Assembly: GCA_902597865.1 (NCBI GenBank)
Contig: CACJZL010000001.1
Coordinates: 58,340-122,339, forward strand
Length of the DNA: 64,000 nt
Reading direction: 5' to 3'
DNA from: an uncultured Pelagibacteraceae bacterium
Lineage (GTDB): Bacteria; Pseudomonadota; Alphaproteobacteria; Pelagibacterales; Pelagibacteraceae
The notes beneath the pieces are model-generated. The model did no database searches, was not told the origin of the DNA, and was given only the letters and a program-made list of their open reading frames with translations. Shown piece by piece: positions 60,936-64,000 of this stretch (within the stretch, counting starts at the first letter, position 1; the number at the start of each line of letters is the position of its first letter). Position numbers and translations under genes: made by a program.

Positions 60936-62095
60936 AAAAAAATTATTTATTTACCAGCGAGTCCGTCTCCGAAGGTCATCCAGACAAAGTTTGCGATAGA
61001 ATTTCTGATATGGTTGTAGATACTTATTTAGGTGCTGAGCCACAATCGAGAGTAGCTTGTGAGACTTTAACAACAACTAATAAAGTAGTGCTTGCAGGAG
61101 AAGTTAGAGGTCCGGAAATCAAAAAAGACGATTTAATTGAAAAGGTAAGACACTGCATTAAAGATATTGGTTATGACCAAGATGGTTTTACATGGAAAGA
61201 AGCAACTAAAATTGAAAGTCATCTACATGCTCAATCAGCCGACATAGCAATGGGAGTTGACTCATCCGGCAACAAGGATGAAGGAGCTGGAGACCAAGGA
61301 ATTATGTTTGGTTATGCATGCAATGAAACTGATGTTTTAATGCCTGCACCTATACATTATTCGCATAAGATTTTAAGATTGATGGCTGCGGACAGAAAAT
61401 CTGGAAAATTAAAAAACATTGAGCCAGATTCTAAAAGTCAAATTACAATTGAATATAAAGATGGTAAACCAGCAAATGTTAAATCTGTAGTTATCTCTAC
61501 TCAACACTCTGCAGATGTTGATCAATCTCAGGTACGAAAATTAGTAATTCCATATATTGAAAAATCTATACCAAAAAATCTTCTAAATAATTTAGATGAA
61601 AAAGAAATCTATATTAATCCAACAGGAAATTTTGTTATTGGTGGGCCTGATGGAGATAGTGGTCTTACTGGTAGAAAAATTATTGTTGATACATATGGAG
61701 GTGCCGCACCACATGGCGGTGGAGCTTTTTCTGGTAAAGATCCAACTAAAGTTGATCGATCAGCTGCTTATGCATCAAGATATTTAGCAAAAAATGTTGT
61801 TGCTTCAAAAATTGCTGACAAGTGTTTAATACAACTTGCCTATGCTATTGGAGTTTCTAAACCATTATCCATCTATGTTGATTTATTTGATAACGATGAA
61901 GAAAAAAACAAACACGTAGAAAAATTGATAAGTGAGAATTTTGATTTAAGTCCTAGAGGAATTAGAGAAATGTTAGGTTTAAATAAACCAATTTATGAAA
62001 AATCAGCTGCCTATGGCCATTTTGGAAGAGAACCAGAAGGAGACGGCTCTTTTTCATGGGAAAAAACAGATAAAAAATCTGTATTTTCAAAGTAA
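60932..62095 (+). CDS. metK: S-adenosylmethionine synthetase
   Basis: [36 protein letters not shown]. Confidence 0.98.
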   Translation: MKKNYLFTSESVSEGHPDKVCDRISDMVVDTYLGAEPQSRVACETLTTTNKVVLAGEVRGPEIKKDDLIEKVRHCIKDIGYDQDGFTWKEATKIESHLHAQSADIAMGVDSSGNKDEGAGDQGIMFGYACNETDVLMPAPIHYSHKILRLMAADRKSGKLKNIEPDSKSQITIEYKDGKPANVKSVVISTQHSADVDQSQVRKLVIPYIEKSIPKNLLNNLDEKEIYINPTGNFVIGGPDGDSGLTGRKIIVDTYGGAAPHGGGAFSGKDPTKVDRSAAYASRYLAKNVVASKIADKCLIQLAYAIGVSKPLSIYVDLFDNDEEKNKHVEKLISENFDLSPRGIREMLGLNKPIYEKSAAYGHFGREPEGDGSFSWEKTDKKSVFSK

Positions 62096-62148
62096 AAAGT
62101 TGAAAAAATAGATAAAAATAACTATATATCTCTTAAATCGTAAAATTT

Positions 62149-62176
62149 TAAAATGGGCTTCGGCCCATTTTTTTTT
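62149..62176 (+). terminator. Rho-independent terminator between metK and nusA
   Basis: AAATGGGC-TTCG-GCCCATTT followed by T-run; T-tract abuts the nusA Shine-Dalgarno GGAG. Confidence 0.9.
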
Positions 62177-62184
62177 GGAGAAGA

Positions 62185-63726
62185 ATGTTAAATAAAAGAG
62201 CAGATAAATTAGAATTACTTAGAATAGCCGAGGCAGTAGCATTGGAAAAATCGATTGATAAAGAATTAATTATCAATTCAATGGAAACAGGAATTGCTAA
62301 AGCAGCTAAATCTAAGTTTGGAAATGAAAATGAAATAAAGGTCTCGATAAATAGAGATAGTGGAGACATTGAACTTTTTAGAAAATTAGTAGTTGTAGAG
62401 GCTCCGGAAAACACCAATACAGAAATTAGCTTAAAAGATGCCGAAAGATATGGTGAAAAAAAAATTGGTGATGAAGTTTTACAACCTCTGCCATCTTTTG
62501 ATTTTGGAAGAATAGCAGCACAAACTGCAAAACAAGTAATAAGTTTTAATGTTAGAGAAGCGGAGAGAGAAAGACAATTTAATGATTTTATTGATAAAAA
62601 AGATACGATTTTAAGTGGAATTGTTAAAAGATTAGAATTTGGAAATGTAATAGTCGACTTAGGTAGAACCGAAGCGATAATTCAAAAAAATGAAATGATC
62701 CCAAGAGAGAATATCAAAGCTGGCGATAGAGTTAAGGCTTATTGTTATGATGTTAGAAGAGAACAAAGAGGTCAACAAATTTTTTTATCAAGAGCTCATC
62801 CAAAGTTTATGGAAAAATTATTTATTCAAGAAGTACCAGAGATCTACGACGGGCTTATAGAAATAAAATCATCTGCTAGAGATCCAGGTAGTAGAGCTAA
62901 AATTTGTGTTCAGGCTGTAGATACGTCGCTTGATCCAGTTGGTGCCTGTGTAGGAATGAGAGGAAGCAGGGTTCAAGCAGTAGTCAACGAACTTCAAGGA
63001 GAAAAAATTGATATTGTAAATTGGTCTGAAGATCCGGCTCTAATAGTTTCAAATGCATTATCACCTGCAGAAGTCCAGAAGGTGATTGTAGACTCTGAGC
63101 AAAAAAAAATGGATGTTATTTTAACCGAAGAAAACCTGAGTAAAGCTATAGGCAGAAGAGGACAAAATGTAAGGCTTGCAACGAAACTTTTAAATTATGA
63201 AATCAATATAATGACTGACAAAGAAGAGTCAGAAAGAAGACAATTAGAATTTAAAGATAAGACAGATACATTAATGAAAAATCTTGAAGTGGATGAAACA
63301 TTAGGACAATTACTTGTGGCAGAGGGCTTTTCAACAATTGAAGAAATTAAAGACAGTGAAATAGATAACCTAGCTAAAATAGAAGGCATCGAGGAAGAAA
63401 CAGCCAAAGAATTAGTTCAAAGAGCAAAAGAGTTTTATCAAAAGGATCAAGAAGAAATCCAACAAAAGATTAAAGATTTAGGAATTCAATCTGACCTAAC
63501 AGAGCACAAAGGGCTTACGCCAGGCATGCTTTTAACGCTTGGAGAACAAAAGATATTATCTTTAAATGATTTTGCAGATTTAGCTTCTGATGAGTTAATA
63601 GGTGGCTTTGATATAATTAAAGGGGAAAGAATTAAAATTAAAGGGTATCTAGAAGATTTTGCGCTATCAAGAAAAGAAGCAGATGATTTAATTATGACAG
63701 CCAGAGACAAAATTTACAAAAATTAG
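62185..63726 (+). CDS. nusA: Transcription termination/antitermination factor NusA
   Basis: S1 domain; KH region VGACVGMRGSRVQAVVNELQGEKIDIVNW; AR-like C-terminal repeats. Confidence 0.97.
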   Translation: MLNKRADKLELLRIAEAVALEKSIDKELIINSMETGIAKAAKSKFGNENEIKVSINRDSGDIELFRKLVVVEAPENTNTEISLKDAERYGEKKIGDEVLQPLPSFDFGRIAAQTAKQVISFNVREAERERQFNDFIDKKDTILSGIVKRLEFGNVIVDLGRTEAIIQKNEMIPRENIKAGDRVKAYCYDVRREQRGQQIFLSRAHPKFMEKLFIQEVPEIYDGLIEIKSSARDPGSRAKICVQAVDTSLDPVGACVGMRGSRVQAVVNELQGEKIDIVNWSEDPALIVSNALSPAEVQKVIVDSEQKKMDVILTEENLSKAIGRRGQNVRLATKLLNYEINIMTDKEESERRQLEFKDKTDTLMKNLEVDETLGQLLVAEGFSTIEEIKDSEIDNLAKIEGIEEETAKELVQRAKEFYQKDQEEIQQKIKDLGIQSDLTEHKGLTPGMLLTLGEQKILSLNDFADLASDELIGGFDIIKGERIKIKGYLEDFALSRKEADDLIMTARDKIYKN

Positions 63727-63738
63727 AAATGAGAAAAA

Positions 63739-64000
63739 ATGGAAACAAAAAAAACAAAATTAACTATATCAGGAAAACCCAGAAAAAATTTATATGAAAA
63801 TCAGGGACTAACAAACAATAAAAAGAAAGGTAAGTTTGTTACTGAGAAAAAATTCTCTAAACCATTTAATAAGAACAATCCTGGATCTGCCAAATTTATA
63901 AAGAAATCTTCCTCAGGCAAACCATCCTTTCCGCCTAAAGCAGGAAAACCAAGTTTTCCCTCAAAAATAAGCGATTACGAAAGAAGGAAACTTGCTGAGC
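63739..64000 (+). CDS. infB: Translation initiation factor IF-2, N-terminal part (truncated by window edge)
   Basis: METKKTKLTISGKPRK..; basic N-terminus, immediately downstream of nusA; ISDYERRKLAE. Confidence 0.85.
   Translation, partial: METKKTKLTISGKPRKNLYENQGLTNNKKKGKFVTEKKFSKPFNKNNPGSAKFIKKSSSGKPSFPPKAGKPSFPSKISDYERRKLAE

Noticed and set aside
1-64000. CRISPR array, prophage, IS element or rRNA operon
   Set aside because: No regularly spaced repeats, transposase, integrase, phage structural genes or rRNA sequence recognised on reading; low-abundance short repeats cannot be excluded without computation.

Overview
AT-rich alphaproteobacterial chromosome segment. Gene content, SAR11-type porin and very short spacers suggest a Pelagibacter/SAR11-like streamlined genome (inference). 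It is almost entirely protein coding, with one tRNA-Gly. Main blocks: purH 3' end; ftsK-lolA; hisB-H-A-F-E; hslVU; secB; dnaQ-coaE-aroE-maf-ppsR | hemE-hemH-hemJ-rho; mnmE-mnmG-rsmG-parA-parB; holA-lptE-leuS; porin; dapB-dnaJ-dnaK-grpE; maeB; murJ-trpS; tsaB-fur-miaB-phoH-ybeY-lnt-metK-nusA-infB. The strongest non-coding signal is a probable replication origin between the ppsR-type gene and hemE (about 16.80-17.08 kb). It has a 13-bp perfect inverted repeat enclosing three exactly 11-bp-phased DnaA-box-like 9-mers and a TTAA-N7-TTAA motif. A perfect 16-bp parS palindrome lies about 10 kb away inside rsmG. Other points of interest: an unlisted 35-codon ORF resembling the core of ArfA, three one-base frameshifts within 3.5 kb, a terminator abutting the nusA Shine-Dalgarno, a miniaturised TsaB, and an inserted OGT-like/sulfotransferase pair near the origin. 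No CRISPR array, prophage, transposon or rRNA was recognised.
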